A stretch of 64,000 nucleotides of DNA from Sitta carolinensis. Its lineage: Eukaryota; Chordata; Aves; Passeriformes; Sittidae. The stretch is from contig CM063283.1 in the NCBI GenBank assembly GCA_032173965.1, forward strand, positions 80,602,743 through 80,666,742, read 5' to 3'. The notes beneath the pieces are model-generated. The model had not been told where the DNA came from. It made no database searches and worked only from the letters and a program-made list of their open reading frames with translations. The stretch's first letter is position 1; each line of letters begins with the position of its first letter. The position numbers were made by a program, and so were the translations under genes. Shown in pieces: positions 48,604 through 62,160 of this stretch.

Positions 48604-50411
48604 GAAAAGACAAAAGAAAATCACCTAGAATTCTTATTCCTCCACTAAAACAAGCTCCTCCAAAATTGTTTCTTAGAAAATGTCTTTTCTGGAACACTAA
48701 AACCAGGCAAACTAACAAGCAAAAGAAAAAAGAAAAAAAAATAAATAAAAAGAAGAGAAGAAAATGGAGCATCAAGTTCAGAAAACACCTAGCAGAGGAG
48801 ATTCCCTTTTACTATTTTAGTAGCTAGCATATTTTGCAAGACATGCACGGTGAGCTCTCCTATAGGAGGCACAGTTTTAAATCTCATGGCTATCACACAT
48901 CTCCCACAGCTCACTTTTCTCACCTCTTAACATTATTTCTATTTGATGCCTCCTACAAATTCATCACAGATTCATAAATAGTTTGGGGATGACTTAAACT
49001 GGGGGTGGGATTGGCATATTTAGTATTCATGTAAAAGTTTTAGTGATTTTGATGAAAAAAACAACATTTTTAAAATGCATCAATAACTCTTGAGTGATAC
49101 AGCACATGCATATAGCACTATTATCAATATATTTATATATTGCTTATTTTTCTTACCTGCAAGTTAAGTACTCAGCTTAATACTTTGGTCTATTTTGAAT
49201 TTTTAAATAGGTAGTTCTCTGTATTATGAGTATTTTCATCTCAAGAATACTCAGTATAATGGGAGAGGTTTCACTATTCTAATTAATTCCTGTGGGGTGT
49301 CTACTATGCATATCCATTTTCCAAATAAAACATGGGTCAGTTAATGTCTGAAAGAGCAAGAGAAAATACATCAATAGAAGAAATTTTTAACCCTTAGACT
49401 AAATCGGCAATTTTAGCACTGTTCTCTGGAAATGTATGCTAAATCCCTGTAAAAATAACTGTTCATTCAAATTTAGTTTCAAGAATCTACTTTAGGAATA
49501 TTTTTAATAGTTTGAGAAAATACCGTAATATAAATTCAAAGTGGTTTGCTGATGATTTTCCCCTGGCCAAAACTGGCTGTCAAATGCTATTGCCAGAAGC
49601 CTTAGTCTCACAGAGATGATTTTATGGTTCAAGATCTCCCTAATATTTAAAAAAACAAAAAAAAGAATTCTTAAAGACTATTTAATGCACACATCTGTAA
49701 AGGCTCAAAATAACATATGAATCCTTCGCTACTATTGTATGTACATATCTACAAAAATTTGACATATGGTCCTAATTCAGAAAGTAATTTACATGTTTCC
49801 ATAACTTCTGGGATTCCCATAGAACAAGAGTTTTTTCCCATGATGTGTGTTCAGCAGCTGGCACACCACCTGACTAATCCCACAGAGAAAGCTGCAGCAA
49901 AGATGATTGATAAGACAGAATGTAATGATGGAAGTACTGAAGTTAGAGACATTGTAGACTGAAGAATGCTCAAGTGTGGCTGAAGTTATTCTTCCCTGAC
50001 ACTTAATTAACACTCACCTGTCATATTTTCCTTGAAAAAGAAAGATTATTACTCTCTAAATTTTACTGCAGTAATTTCAGATACTGACAGCTCGATAGTA
50101 GATAGCCTCACTATGAAGGCAAGTGTTTATAAATGAGTTTTTGATGGTGGCACAGACAGGCTGATACTCTAGATTAAACATATTTTAACATATATGCACA
50201 ACCATATTTGCAAAGTCAAATATGCAAACTGCATTTTATGCATAAGTTGCCTTGAGATTTTCTTTGGGATGCTGGAATAACCAGAGATCTGAATACTGGT
50301 GTTACTCTCGTTTAGCACATATTGTTGGCAAGGCTTTCAGCAGCTACTGGGTAACAGACAAGGTTACAATTGTGCCAGTACAAGAAGTACAATCATAAAA
50401 TCAAACTTTTC

Positions 50412-50468
50412 TTTTTTTTTTTTTTTCTTTGAGATATTTATCACTATAGATTAAAAAAAAAAAAAAAA
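50412..50468. repeat. facing T15 and A16 runs
   Basis: T15 at 50412-50426 and A16 at 50453-50468 are separated by 26 bases and could pair as a hairpin. Confidence 0.85.
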
Positions 50469-53400
50469 GTATTGAAATAGCAATTTCAAGCATATAACTT
50501 CGCTTTTATTTAATTGTATGTCACTTCATTTCTGAATTTGTTATGAGTGTATATAGGACAACTAGACTTTTTAGGAATGTGATTTCTCTCATTAGAGAAA
50601 AAATAATTTAATTGTGGAAACCTATTTTTTTTAATTTTCAAACTGAATACGTTTACATGGAAAAATATTTTTAATTCAGGCAAACAAAAAAAAAATACAA
50701 AAAAAGTATCTTGTAATTAAGCAAATAGGATTTCTATTTTTATCTTTGATAGCTTAACTTTTAAATTGCAAGCTGAGAGGGAGAGAGACATTGTTTTATT
50801 GCTTGAGGACCTGACTGTCCTCAAGTTAATTTTAAGTACTGACCATGGATTCTTGGGAAATAAAAGTGGTTTAGGCTTTTCTCTCACTTCTCCCTAATTC
50901 TGAAGTTATACAATAAGAAAACCAATTCGGGATATGGCAAGGACATGCTTGTAAACAACACTTTCCATCAGAACAGTTTAGAATGTTTTTGTTTCAGTGG
51001 TATTCTAAACATGTTGAATTCCCAGACACTTTGTTGCTGAAGGATGCACTCTGAGTTTTGAAAGGTCAGATCCTTTCTATATCTATCAGAACTATCAAAT
51101 TATTATGCTGCACTGATATGTGAGATTTAGATATCCATTAACACTGTAAGAAACACTCAGGAGTTGTCCTTCCCAAATCATGAAGCCAGATGTGCAGTGT
51201 GAAGTCTAGTTCTGTTCTGCAGATTACTCCCCATGCAAATATCACAAAGGTTTCCAGAACCAGAACTTTTCCCCAGCCAAAGAAACTAACTAGAATTAAT
51301 AAGACATCTACATAAAACACCATATAATTGCCTTCACATATCACAAGACCATCCACAGGTCAGCAGGCACCACAGATAGCAGGTTACCTGGCTCTGTTGC
51401 TTCTGAAACCTTCCATCTTCCTTTGAGTCAGAGGAAGGAGGAAGTCCTGGCATTTCTGTGGGCAATATGTGAATTTCTAGCCTTGTCCTTTTGTGGTTGT
51501 AAGGTCTGATGCTACACAGAACTCCACATGAGTGCAGGACTTTCTGGAAAAAAGGATGTTGCAAGACAGAACTGATTTTCCAAGCAGGGTTTGTTAGTTG
51601 CTTGGTTGGCTTTTTAGTTTTTAAGTAGATCTTGTTGGTGGACTAGAAACCACCTGAATGTCCTATGAAGCAGAATGTGTATTTTTACTTAGTGTCCCAT
51701 TGCATTTTTACAGTGGTTGCAATAATTCAGAGCTATGTTTAAAAGAGCAACAACAATAGCATTTAAAAGCATGAATTTCACCCTACCAGCCAAGGTCAAT
51801 AAAAAACTCTGGGTTTCATACTTACCTCATTGTACAAGGTGATACAAATTAAAAGGTTGAATTTTTCCCTAAACAACAGTGTCAGAAATTTAGAAGGGAA
51901 AGTCTTAGGATTATGCTTACATTTGACTTATATCTAGTTGTGATTTCAGTGAAAACTACTAGCAGGCTCCATTTAGAAGAGGAAGTGTTGGAGGACTGTG
52001 AGAGATCTCTAGGAAATCCATGGAGAGTAAAAAAGGTTTTGTATCTTCTGCTGTGGGAAAGTAGGCAGTGACAGATGGTGCAGAATGCAAAGTTCACAGC
52101 AAAAGCTCGTCTGTTAAATTATAGATACTTATGTGGAACAGCATATACATACCTCTAGCCTTAAATAAGAAACCAAAAAGGGTAGAGTACCCATCTACTC
52201 TGGCTGCTATAAAAGATTGTGCTGTTGAAGACAGACAGGATGCCTCAAATAATATAAGAAAACACCAGCCTGACTCTCCAACAAAATTTAATCTTGATTT
52301 TGAGGTAAAAAAGGTTTGTAAACATTGTTTGAAATATTCATATACTTCCAATTATTCTTTGCTTGTATATTTGTCTAAAAAGAGCACAGAAAAATATTCT
52401 CATGTAACTTAAGCTCTGACAACTTCTGTAATTTCAATAAATATATATATGAAAAACTTTACTGTAAAAAACTGGTTTTAGATATTTATTTCTATGTCAA
52501 ATTCCATAATTTCATCTTCTTACTAAAAAATATTGTGTGGTTATAATATATGATAGTCTTTGAAATTATGAAAAAATGATAAACCAAATTTAATTACACT
52601 GCCCAAATTGTAAGCAATATATTTAGCTACGATAAATAGCTTTAAATAGGCTGTGAGGCAGAGTTGAAGGCCTGCTTATTTAGAAATATTTGGAAACTGT
52701 GTTTAAACAGGTAAATCTGGAGTAATATCTCACACCAACCTCAAGCGAGTTCAATACAATTCAAATAATGTTCTCACTATTCCTGACGTTGATCTTGAAA
52801 GAATTGTCTGTTAACAAGAGTAAAGCTGGACACTTTCCCTAAAACCATGAAGGAGGATGATTCAGTTTCACAACTACCTTTTTATAAGCTTTATTCCCTG
52901 TTTAATTCTCTGTTTCATTACTAAGACATTCCTTTTTACACTGTAGGCACCTAAGGTCAGGTAGCAATTATTCCTAATTTTTAGCAGGCCGCCCCAAAGG
53001 AATTGTATGCTAGTACAGCTACACTACCAGGTGGAAAGCTACCAGTTATTCACAATAGCACTCATGTCTGGAATGTTGATAGGAATAGGCTGTAACTGAT
53101 CCTCCTGCAATGCCACTGTGGAGAGTTTGCAAAGGATCCACCACCATTCTAAGGGCCATTCTCAAACAAACAGATTTGTAAGATTTGTAACAGATTTTGA
53201 TGGTGTAAAACACCATCAGCTGAGAAGTACAACTGCCACACACCAGGCAGACATTTCTTTGTCCTTCTGAGAATAACAGCCTCTAAACACATTGTGGAGG
53301 TTCTCATTATCTACAACAATACATCTGAATCTACTGTGCTATATAACATGTATTCTTTTATCTATCTTTCTACTATCTGGATTTGCATTGCTTCTCTGGA

Positions 53401-55369
53401 AATGTTCCTCATACCTGAGCACATGAGTTTCTCCACTGAAGTCTTATATTAGAAGAAACTACTCACACTCACTAACAGATGCTTTGTACGACTCAAACTT
53501 TTATTTCCTTTGCTTTCCATACAAGTCACTCACCTAAATGTCATTCAGCTATTTAAATGATATGCATGAACTTTTTGGCCATACTCATCTTTCATAATCT
53601 ATGAAAATTTTGTAAATGGCTTCATCTTCAAGATAAAAGTGTTCAAAGACTCACTCCACTGGTTATGTAGGTAGTGGAAGGAGACTGGAATTTCTGCCAC
53701 CTGCACTTGATATTTTTGCCTCTACTGAATGTCACCTTCACCTTGATTCTGAAATTTGATTTAGCTACTCCTATTCCAAATGCTTTGCGCTACTCTACTG
53801 CCAGTCTTCCAGCTGCTGCTATCAATTTCACAGCTGTCTGTGCATCTATTCTCCTAAACAACATACTCATTCTTTCATACAACAAACTACACTAGATTTT
53901 CAGAGATTTCCAACCTCGATGCATAACACCCAGCAAGAATCACAATTTCAGGGAACAAGTTCAAGATATCAGTAAAATCCCTTGGGCACTAAAACCTTCA
54001 TGAACTTAGCTAGGACTACTCACAGCGCTGTGGTTTTTTGCCTTTTTTGGTTTTTTTTTAATAGTTTTTGCTTGTGACAAGGTACCATGTAGTAGACGAC
54101 ATGGCATGAAGAGCAGCCAATAAGACATCTGGCAAAGATTTTGTCAACAAAAACAGTACACTGTAGTTTCTGCAGTCTCATTTTATCTTTTCTTCTTTCA
54201 GATAGTGACTATGATTGCTTTTTGATATCCTCCAATATCTCTTGGCTTTCTATAGGGAGAATGCAAGCTCCTAAGGCACCAAACCTTTCCTGGATAATAA
54301 AGTGACCATTAACATCATTTTGCCATCATCGTTATAACACTGTTTGTAACTTCTGATTAAGTGGTGGGAAGATCACATTTAAATAACTGTTCCATAATTA
54401 ATATACTTTTTTTTCCTTTTCCAGTTCTTCCCTTGTCTATACACTGCCTGTTCTACCATGATTGGCTCCTGTATCTTTTGTTCTAGCAAGTAATTCCCTA
54501 CCTCTCATTTCCTTCAAAAATGTTCACTCTCTGCTCTGGGACCGGATGACAGTTTTCTCACTTCTGTATGACAAAATACAAATGGTGTGCCGAGAAATTT
54601 TGGGAAAGCTCTTCTACCAAGAATTACATTCCCATTCTTCAAAAGCAAATTAAAAAATAAATGCTTCATCTACAGGCATTTAAGGTTATTTAAGCATTAC
54701 TAAAGGGTTTTTTAACGGTGCTCTCTATAAATGGCATAATGCAGTTGTGTCCAGGTTTTCTACTTTAAACCAAATGGAGAATGACAGAATTGCAGTTTCT
54801 CACTACCTGCTTGCATCACAGACAGTAATAATCCAATGTAAACAACAGAATTTTACAACAAAATATCAATAACAACATTACTAAAATAGTCTCTCAAATG
54901 TGTTTTATGTGTTATCCAGTTTTAATGTGCTGTGTTAAGATAGAAAACCCCAATATTCTCAACACAGTATTTTAACTGAGTTCACAGTATTTAATTGATT
55001 TTGGTCAAGTGTTCCGCAGGGGCAGTCATGCTAGAAAGTCTAGTATTTTCCAGTTAAAATCAATAGGAAAATGTTTACCACATTCAATGGGGAAAAGCTA
55101 AGTTTAACAGACTATCTTCAATCCAGAAAAAATCCAGAAAACATGTACAACCATTTAAACTGCAAATACATTTTTGCAAAGTGCTTCCACCCAGAGTTAG
55201 GTGATAGGTTTTGCATCTACACAAAATAATTTTTGGGTCCAAAAAAGTGACTCAAATATTTTTTGCCTTATTTTTACCATATGATACAGTCAAATTAATA
55301 AGCAATGACAATGCAATCTAGATGCTCAGCCGGGCTGTCTCAGGCAGCTCACCCATGTTATTAAAGACT

Positions 55370-55650
55370 CTTTCTGGCACATGATTAATTATATTGCAAC
55401 AGACATGTTCCTAAACTGTTTTTATTTTCTTCTTTTTTTAAGCGTGTGTTCTGCTTACTTCAAGGAAACACCAAATAAGGTGTTAATGATCATCTTTTTC
55501 CCAGATAATTAAAGAATTTTCCTGAGAAATATCATGCTGTTGTTCAGGCTTTTATACAATGATTACCAGCAGATATGAAGTGTTTTCACTGAATATGACA
55601 CAAATTAACCTAGCGGGAAACTCATTACTGCCTTGTACTTAAATGGCTAT
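55370..55650. promoter_or_regulatory. candidate conserved non-coding element
   Basis: A mostly repeat-free stretch with ATGATTAATTATATTGCAAC, GGTGTTAATGATCATC and TTAACCTAGCGGGAAAC blocks, reminiscent of developmental enhancers. No coding potential is seen. The call rests on texture only. Confidence 0.2.
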
Positions 55651-56601
55651 GAATTAACATATGTACCCATCTAAATTTGAAGGTGGGAATTGTTTAGTGT
55701 GCTGAAACTGGAATGGCATTGCTAGTTCTCATAAAAGACACAGATCCTATTCTGTGCAGCTATAAGCAACCTGTTAAAATCTAAACAGATGTCATGTAAT
55801 TCAGGTAAATTAAGCAGCTTTTACAATACCATGTTTCTCCCACAGCTTCCTTTCTCCTCTCTATCTTTCCTTTTACAACAGCTTTGGGCCTACTACTTCT
55901 GCTTAAAAAAATGCACTGGTTTTCCATATTCTTTCTCTTGTATTACTGATACCCTTCTTCACAGTAGTTCTGTAGCCAATTTATCACCTTCTACTCTGAG
56001 ACTCTGGTGTAGAGGCCTACAAATCTTAGCATTATTCATACACATAAAATAATTTACCACATGCAAAATAAATTTTAAAATAACCAAGTCCTGTACTATA
56101 AATACTTTTGCTATATATTTGTATTTTTAAAATTTGATCGACAATGTACACAATTACAAAATGCAAGGCTGATGCTCCACAAAAACTGACAATATTTTAC
56201 CCGTTGGTAAGCTGATAGTATTTCAAGAATTTACTTCCTTCAGGTTCTAATGGCTGGAATAACAGTAAGTTTGAATACTACTCAATTTTCTCTAGAGTGA
56301 GAATACTTAAAAGAGAAGCAATAATATACAGAAGCACCTATCTCTGTGGTTTCCAAATCTATGAAGAGGGTCATTAAGAAACATAAGAAAAATAATGCAA
56401 AATAATATATTTCCTAATGACAAATCTAAAACTCTGGGATTGAGAAAGCTTAAGTTATAATGTATTATTAGTTATCATTATAGCCTAGTCTTTGTATCAA
56501 AATTTTGCTTTCTTTGAGGGAGACTTATGGCTAGTAAGAAACATAGTAAGTGAGGATGCTAGAGCTCACTGAAATTGAAAAAGTATTAAGAATTCAGTGT
56601 T
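55651..56601. other. AT-rich spacer, nothing recognised
   Basis: No exon or repeat recognised; one 87-codon frame at 55789-56052 has no family resemblance. Confidence 0.55.
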
Positions 56602-56930
56602 AAACAGCACTGGTCCCAGTGCTAATCCCTGAGGAACACCACTCTTCATGCTCTCCACTTGGACATGGAGACATTTACTGCAACTCTTTGAGTGCCACCA
56701 TCCAGCCAAGTCCTTGTATACTAACTGGTCCAGCCATTAAATCCATGTTCCCTGAATTTTGAGGCAAGGCTGTTGTTCAGAACAGTATAAAATTCTTTGA
56801 ACAAGTCCAGGTGGATGAAATATATTTCTTGTCCTTCATCTACCAACACTGCTACCCCATGTCCAATTTTTCAGGCATGCCTTTACTGAAGTCACGAGTT
56901 CTGACTTCACCTCATTTTCCATGTGCCTTA
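56602..56930 (-). mobile_element. CR1 LINE fragment from the reverse transcriptase region
   Basis: This is the reverse complement of part of CR1 ORF2. On the minus strand, 56634-56608 reads Pro-Gln-Gly-Leu-Ala-Leu-Gly-Pro-Val, the conserved PQG..LGP motif of non-LTR reverse transcriptases. Further blocks match the surrounding RT region, such as that complementary to CCATCCAGCCAAGTCC and GAACAAGTCCAGGTGGATGA. The fragment is cut at both ends and diverged, so it is inactive. It is not part of the CR1 copy at 57968-58199: in one minus-strand element the 3' end would lie to the left of the RT region, not to its right. Confidence 0.88.
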
Positions 56931-57967
56931 AACAACAGCTTTTTCCTAGAAAAGACTGGGACAAGCAGCTTGTGTAGATTACATCTTCAACAGCCTGATT
57001 CAGAGAATGGTGTCCTTACTGTTAATGGGAGAGATGATGACACATGAGCTCATTCAAAATCAATCCAGCTTGCTGGAGGCACATGAGAGATTATTCTGAG
57101 AAATAGATTAGTGCATTGGAAAGAGTGGAAAGAAATGCAGGGGGTAACAGGGACACCAAAAGCTTCATCAGGCTCCTGCAACCTGTTATTTAAATGTGAT
57201 TTTCAACTGGACAACCCTCTCTTACCTAGTGGGTACCTCTTTTGAGAGTGCATGCAGCATTTGCTGCATGTGGATGCCTGCCCACACTGTGTCCTGGAGT
57301 TGAAAATAAACTGTTAGCTGCCTGATAAAAAAGTGAGACTGCTACAGGTATCAGATTATGGAAAAAGATTTTCATTAGTAGCCTAACAGCCATGAGATCA
57401 AATAATACATGTTATCAAAAATCTTAAACTAGCTATGTCTAAACCATCCTAGCCAGTGACATCAATATCATTTTAAATCAGTAAAAAATCTGGGCTTCAG
57501 ATTTTTTAAGAATGTGAGAATGTCAACTCCAGACTCCTTTAAAAATGTATTAATAAATTTTCTAGTTTGCAATGTAATTAGGAGACATATTCCGAAATGT
57601 TGAAGGTATCAAGTGATTCAGTGGAAACTATGAAATAACTAGGGCTGCTTGTAGTCAAGGCACTAATTTAGATGCATTCCTAAGGATTTAAAGCTTACTT
57701 AATATATCATGCATTGCCAAGTCTACAGAATAACACCTAAACAGAAGTGCTTTTTTTCTGTTCCAGCATGCTGCCCATAATCAAAGTTTTCACTGTGTAT
57801 TAGTTTCCCAGCATCCTAATCAATAATCTCTGTTTATGCAGTGTACCTGTTCATCAAAAATCACTAACAGTATATCCAAAAAGTAACATAAAAAAAATTA
57901 ATTTCGTAACCAATGAAATTAATGTGAAACATTCTGTTGAGCATTTTACCTGCTGACAGGGTTTCTC
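56931..57967. other. spacer between two CR1 fragments
   Basis: No gene recognised. The first 100 or so bases may be more decayed CR1, but I cannot support it. At 57252-57272 GCATGCAGCATTTGCTGCATG forms a short inverted repeat. Confidence 0.45.
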
Positions 57968-58199
57968 AGAATCATAGAATATGCTGAAATGGAGGACACC
58001 CATCAGAATCAGTGAGTCTGACTCCTGGTCCTGCTCTGGACGCCCTAAGAATCACACCATGAACTTGACAGTGCTTTCCAAACACTTCTTGAACTCAGTC
58101 AGGCTGGTGCTGTGACCACATTCCTGGGGAGCTGTTCTAGTGCCCAACCACCCTCTGGGTGAAAAACGGTTTTCCTGGTTTGATTTTGTTGTCTCAACT
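57968..58199 (-). mobile_element. CR1 LINE 3' end
   Basis: Reverse complement of a CR1 3' end. It opens on the plus strand with AGAATCATAGAAT, the terminal octamer region, and continues through GTGAGTCTGACTCCTGGTCC, GTCAGGCTGGTGCTGTGACC and GTGCCCAACCACCCTCTGGG. These blocks are those of a CR1 subfamily different from the copies at 23 and 62 kb. The copy is 5'-truncated near 58199 and non-coding. Confidence 0.92.
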
Positions 58200-60989
58200 T
58201 CTTGGAGGCATTAAGTAATTGGACTTCCATCCAGTTCCAACTCATTTCTCAGTTAATCCTGCCTGGCATTCATGGCATTTACATATGGATGAGAAGAACA
58301 GAGCAATCACAAAAATCTGCAAACATGGAAAAGCTGTCATTTTTGCCACAATAGCATTTTCTGCATGGATAGAAACCTAACCCCCAAACTTCATATCACA
58401 GTTATGCAAGTATTTGCTCACACTTTAACACTGAATAATATTGCAGCAGGCATACTAGACCTCTACTGGTGATACTGCCAGCATGATATAAAAATAATCT
58501 GTAGTCCATTTTAAGATCAACTCAATATGCCAACCATTAAGTTATAAGAAACTCACTAGCTGAAAAGAATCAAAATTTAAAAGAGTTCTATTCTCAAATC
58601 TTTCACCTTTTATTCCCTTTGTGTTAATTGGAATTTGCAGATTTTTCACCACACCATGAAATTGAGACACTCCAAAAAAGCACACTTTTTTAAAAAATAA
58701 CCACAATAAAAGTATTTTCAAGTTTTCAGTGCTCTCCTGTATTTTATTTTTTCTTTTCTTTTCTCTCTTTCAGTAGATCAGGTTATTTGTGACACTGTAG
58801 TTAATGCAGAGCATATTTATAATGGTTCAGGCAGAAAGACAAAGGGCTTGTATGAACAAATGCTCAACACACTCAAATCAACAAGTCATTACAAGATAGT
58901 GGAATTTAAGGTGTCAAAGAAAGAGAATTCTGTTAAATTTTTTGCATGTGTATTTTTAAAAGTAGTATCACAAAAGTAAATGTGAGCAAGAACTCTACAT
59001 TTTGCTTATCTGTTAATAATAAATAATAAGAAAGGAAAACTTTTTTCTTTGCCTCTTAGAAGCAGGGACAAGTGTCTCAACGGTATTATTAACAACTCAT
59101 TAATATTGAAATTATTATGAAATACTGCTTTAGTTTATTTAGTTCTACCAATCTAGTAAATACCACAAATTATTTACAAAGTTTACATCATGTAAATCTG
59201 GTAGGTCTCTAAGCCCTGTGTAGCCACTTTCTTGCTCCCTGCAGTGGGATGGAGAAGTGAATCAATAGGTAATATTAAGAAATCTCCTGGGATAAGATAA
59301 AGACAGTTGAATATGTGAAGTAAAGCTTTACAACATGTTATCAACACCATCTTACTCAAAAATTCAAAACACAGCACCCCATAACATACTGTGAAGAAAA
59401 TTTCATCCCAGTAAAAATCTACGCAGAAGTATTTGTAAAAAACTGAAATATTTAAAATTCAGCTTATAGAAATATAATGCCTTAGCTTCAAGTCAATCAG
59501 CTGGCTTAGATTCCTATTTGCATATCAGTATATATCCATTCCAAATTCATACTAGTACATAAATAATTTCTGTATTTTTTTAATATATTGGCCCAGTGCA
59601 CATTACCTCATATCAGTACATGAATCCACATGGCTGCTTCATTACCAGATCTTTGGACAAAACCATTTTTACCCTGTCTCTATGTATATATAAGTCTTAA
59701 ATACCATGTGGCTATCCCTTTGCACTTCCTTTAGGTTTTCAATTAACACTGAAAATTAAAAAAAAACCAAAACACCACAAAGAAAAAGACAAACAAAAAA
59801 AAAAGCCAAACAAAAACCCAAACCAAATCAAACAAAAACAAAACAAAAAAGCCCTGAAAATATCAGGACCTGTATGTTAGCCTGGAAACACTTTTTGTGG
59901 ACCCTTTTAATCAGAAAGAGGTCCTGACAGAGGAAAATTGAACAGAAAATCAAATCGAATTGAAGGTTAAAACAGTATGCCAAAGGATTTTCTAAAAGAC
60001 CTAATGAAAATCTTTGCCAAAAATTAGTGCATACTTAAAAGGGAAGAATTAACTTTGGGAGGCTAGTGGGAAAAATAATCTTCTTTTCTTCCCTCACTCC
60101 CCAATTCAGAGTAATCGACTTTCACTTATAGTGGTATATACTCATTTTCTTTCCTATCACCCAAGAGTCTAGTCTGAATAACAGTTTTCCCAGAGGTACA
60201 CCATTAGGAGGCATAAAATTGTGTGTGTGTGTGCCTATGTCTGTGTTCATGTCTGAATGGGGAAGCAAATAACAAAGTCCCATCCTTCAGAACATCTCAA
60301 AAATTTCATTATATATTGTAGTTTTTAGTCCTATCAGAATTTTTCCATACTTCGAATGGGATGCTATTTTCCCTACTGCACCAGGAAGTGAAAAACAAAC
60401 AAGCATGTTTTCTGTCTTTAACCTAAAGAATATTTTTTTTTTTTTAATGTTCTTCAGCAGAATACGACCTGCACATTTATTTTAATATTGTATCATACCT
60501 GCCTAGCTACTGAATTATTTCATATTAGCTTCAGCTTGAGTTCTCCTCTTGTTTACTTAACAGTTCTGACATGTCTCCTGCAGGCAGTCTCACAGGCTGT
60601 ATCAGAAAAAAAAAGATGAGAGTGATCCTGGGGGGTGCACTCCAACCAGGGACATCAGCAAGGAATAAACAAATGTAGACCCTGATAAGTAACAAATCAT
60701 ACCCAACACAAGAGCATATGGCAAGAATTTTGCAAAGTAATTTTATTTTCCCCTGTGGAGAATTGCAGTTTTCCAAAAAATCACATTCCCTTCTAAAGGA
60801 CTTCCAACAATCTTGGCTAATAGCTACTCTTTAAAGCAAACAGTGTAGAAAATGTGATTGTTGGGAAAACAACTTCCTCACACAATTCCTCTTCTTTGAA
60901 AATGAGGCTCAGACCCTACCTAGGCAGAGGTGTGGATCTATAGCCTACCAGCCAAGACTGAGCTTTATCTGTGGGGTTACACGCTGCTG
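58200..60989. other. AT-rich spacer
   Basis: No gene recognised. A CT-rich pyrimidine stretch lies at 58744-58771 and a (GT)6 run at 60221-60233. The A-rich tract at 59753-59850 is listed separately. Confidence 0.55.
59753..59850. repeat. A-rich (CAAA)n low-complexity tract
   Basis: About 100 bases composed mostly of A with regularly spaced C, in CAAA/CAAAAA units. No retroposon body is attached. Confidence 0.92.
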
Positions 60990-61205
60990 CACCAGCCCAG
61001 GAGGCAGGGTGCCCTGCCTCCCAGCCCCTCCAAGCACTGCAGTGTCAGTGCAGCCATCGGCCGCAGCCATCTCCCTCCACCCTCTCTCCCTCCCATGTGG
61101 ATACAGGCTGAGCCCACACACGGCACCCTCTGCTCCCCAACTTCAGGGCTGGGCAAAGATTGTGCCCATCCCATGAGCCACACCTGCAGCCTGAAGGAAG
61201 ATGCA
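60990..61205. other. GC-rich pocket with a 20-base inverted repeat
   Basis: About 215 bases of clearly raised GC, with few CpGs. GAGGCAGGG (61001-61009) and CCCTGCCTC (61012-61020) are perfect 9-base complementary arms around TG. Pyrimidine-rich CCCTCTCTCCCTCCC follows near 61080. Open frames on both strands here (60930-61268 plus; 60977-61183 minus) overlap and look like composition artefacts. An exon of an unknown transcript or an old repeat cannot be excluded. Confidence 0.4.
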
Positions 61206-62160
61206 GCAGCAGGGGAATATGCGCCCTGCCTGTGCTCTCATATTTGTTGCATAGGAGATGATGATTAATTTGATTAATAACCAAATTTTAAAGTTGGGAG
61301 TTCTTTGATAAATCTGTTTTCCCTTTCATTAGGACTATCATTTAGTTAAGTATTTCAGAACATAATGTTTCATCTTTTTGTTAATATTTTCCTTTTTTTC
61401 CTTTGTATTAACATTCTACAATCTCATCAATGTTTCTGACATTTATTCTTCTATTTCTTCCCAGTGGTCTTTTTCATTTCTCTTGTCAATTATCATTTTA
61501 TACACATTATGAATCACTGCAGCATCTGCCCATTCCAAAACATTAATCATTCGCATTTTTAATAAACAAGCATTTTTAAAGAGTTTTAATGTTGGGGTTT
61601 TTTAAGAACAGTGCAAAATTTCCACCAGAAACTTGAATACTTCCTTCCTATAACAATATATAGGACTGATACAGACCTGAATTGTGGGGGATTTCAAGGG
61701 TCTTGTGTATGTAATGCAGAACCTGCAATGCAGAAAATTCTGCAAGAGCAGCTATCACATGGGAAAGTTATGACATAATTGTCACATCTCACATCATCTC
61801 TGAGTCTGTTCATCATACAGGAAAACAAGGAAGGTTGTGCCCTATCTCTTTCTGTCCTACTTTTATTGAACTGTGATAAGGGAGTCTGTAGCTGGCTTAC
61901 ATTTTTAGTTTACAAAATCACAAAACAATGACATCTAGTCAAATTAAACACCGATTTGTCTCAGACCTATATACGTATAGAACTTATACATAAGTTCTTA
62001 ACTGCATAAAGGTTAGACACCTGAACTTCATTGTGATCTGAGCCCACATTCTCACAGTAACAAAGTCAAATCCATCCTGCCACTGAAACTTGCTGCTTTT
62101 TTAGTACATTTGTTTGCTTCTTTGTGTGAGGCAAGAAAGTTTCTTCTGGTTTTGCTTTTA
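61206..62160. other. AT-rich spacer, nothing recognised
   Basis: No exon or repeat recognised; frames are short. Confidence 0.55.

Larger units (their letters stand above)
48331..55369. other. AT-rich spacer with low-complexity tracts
   Basis: No exon or RNA gene recognised. It holds a poly-A run (48582-48603), an A-rich patch (48720-48765), a facing T-run and A-run (50412-50468) and T-runs near 54042-54060. Short frames such as 49717-49962, 51334-51564 and 53674-53895 match no family I know. Confidence 0.5.

Noticed and set aside
61001..61020. Inverted repeat as a rho-independent terminator
   Set aside because: The surrounding DNA is vertebrate, there is no U-run after the stem, and no gene ends there.
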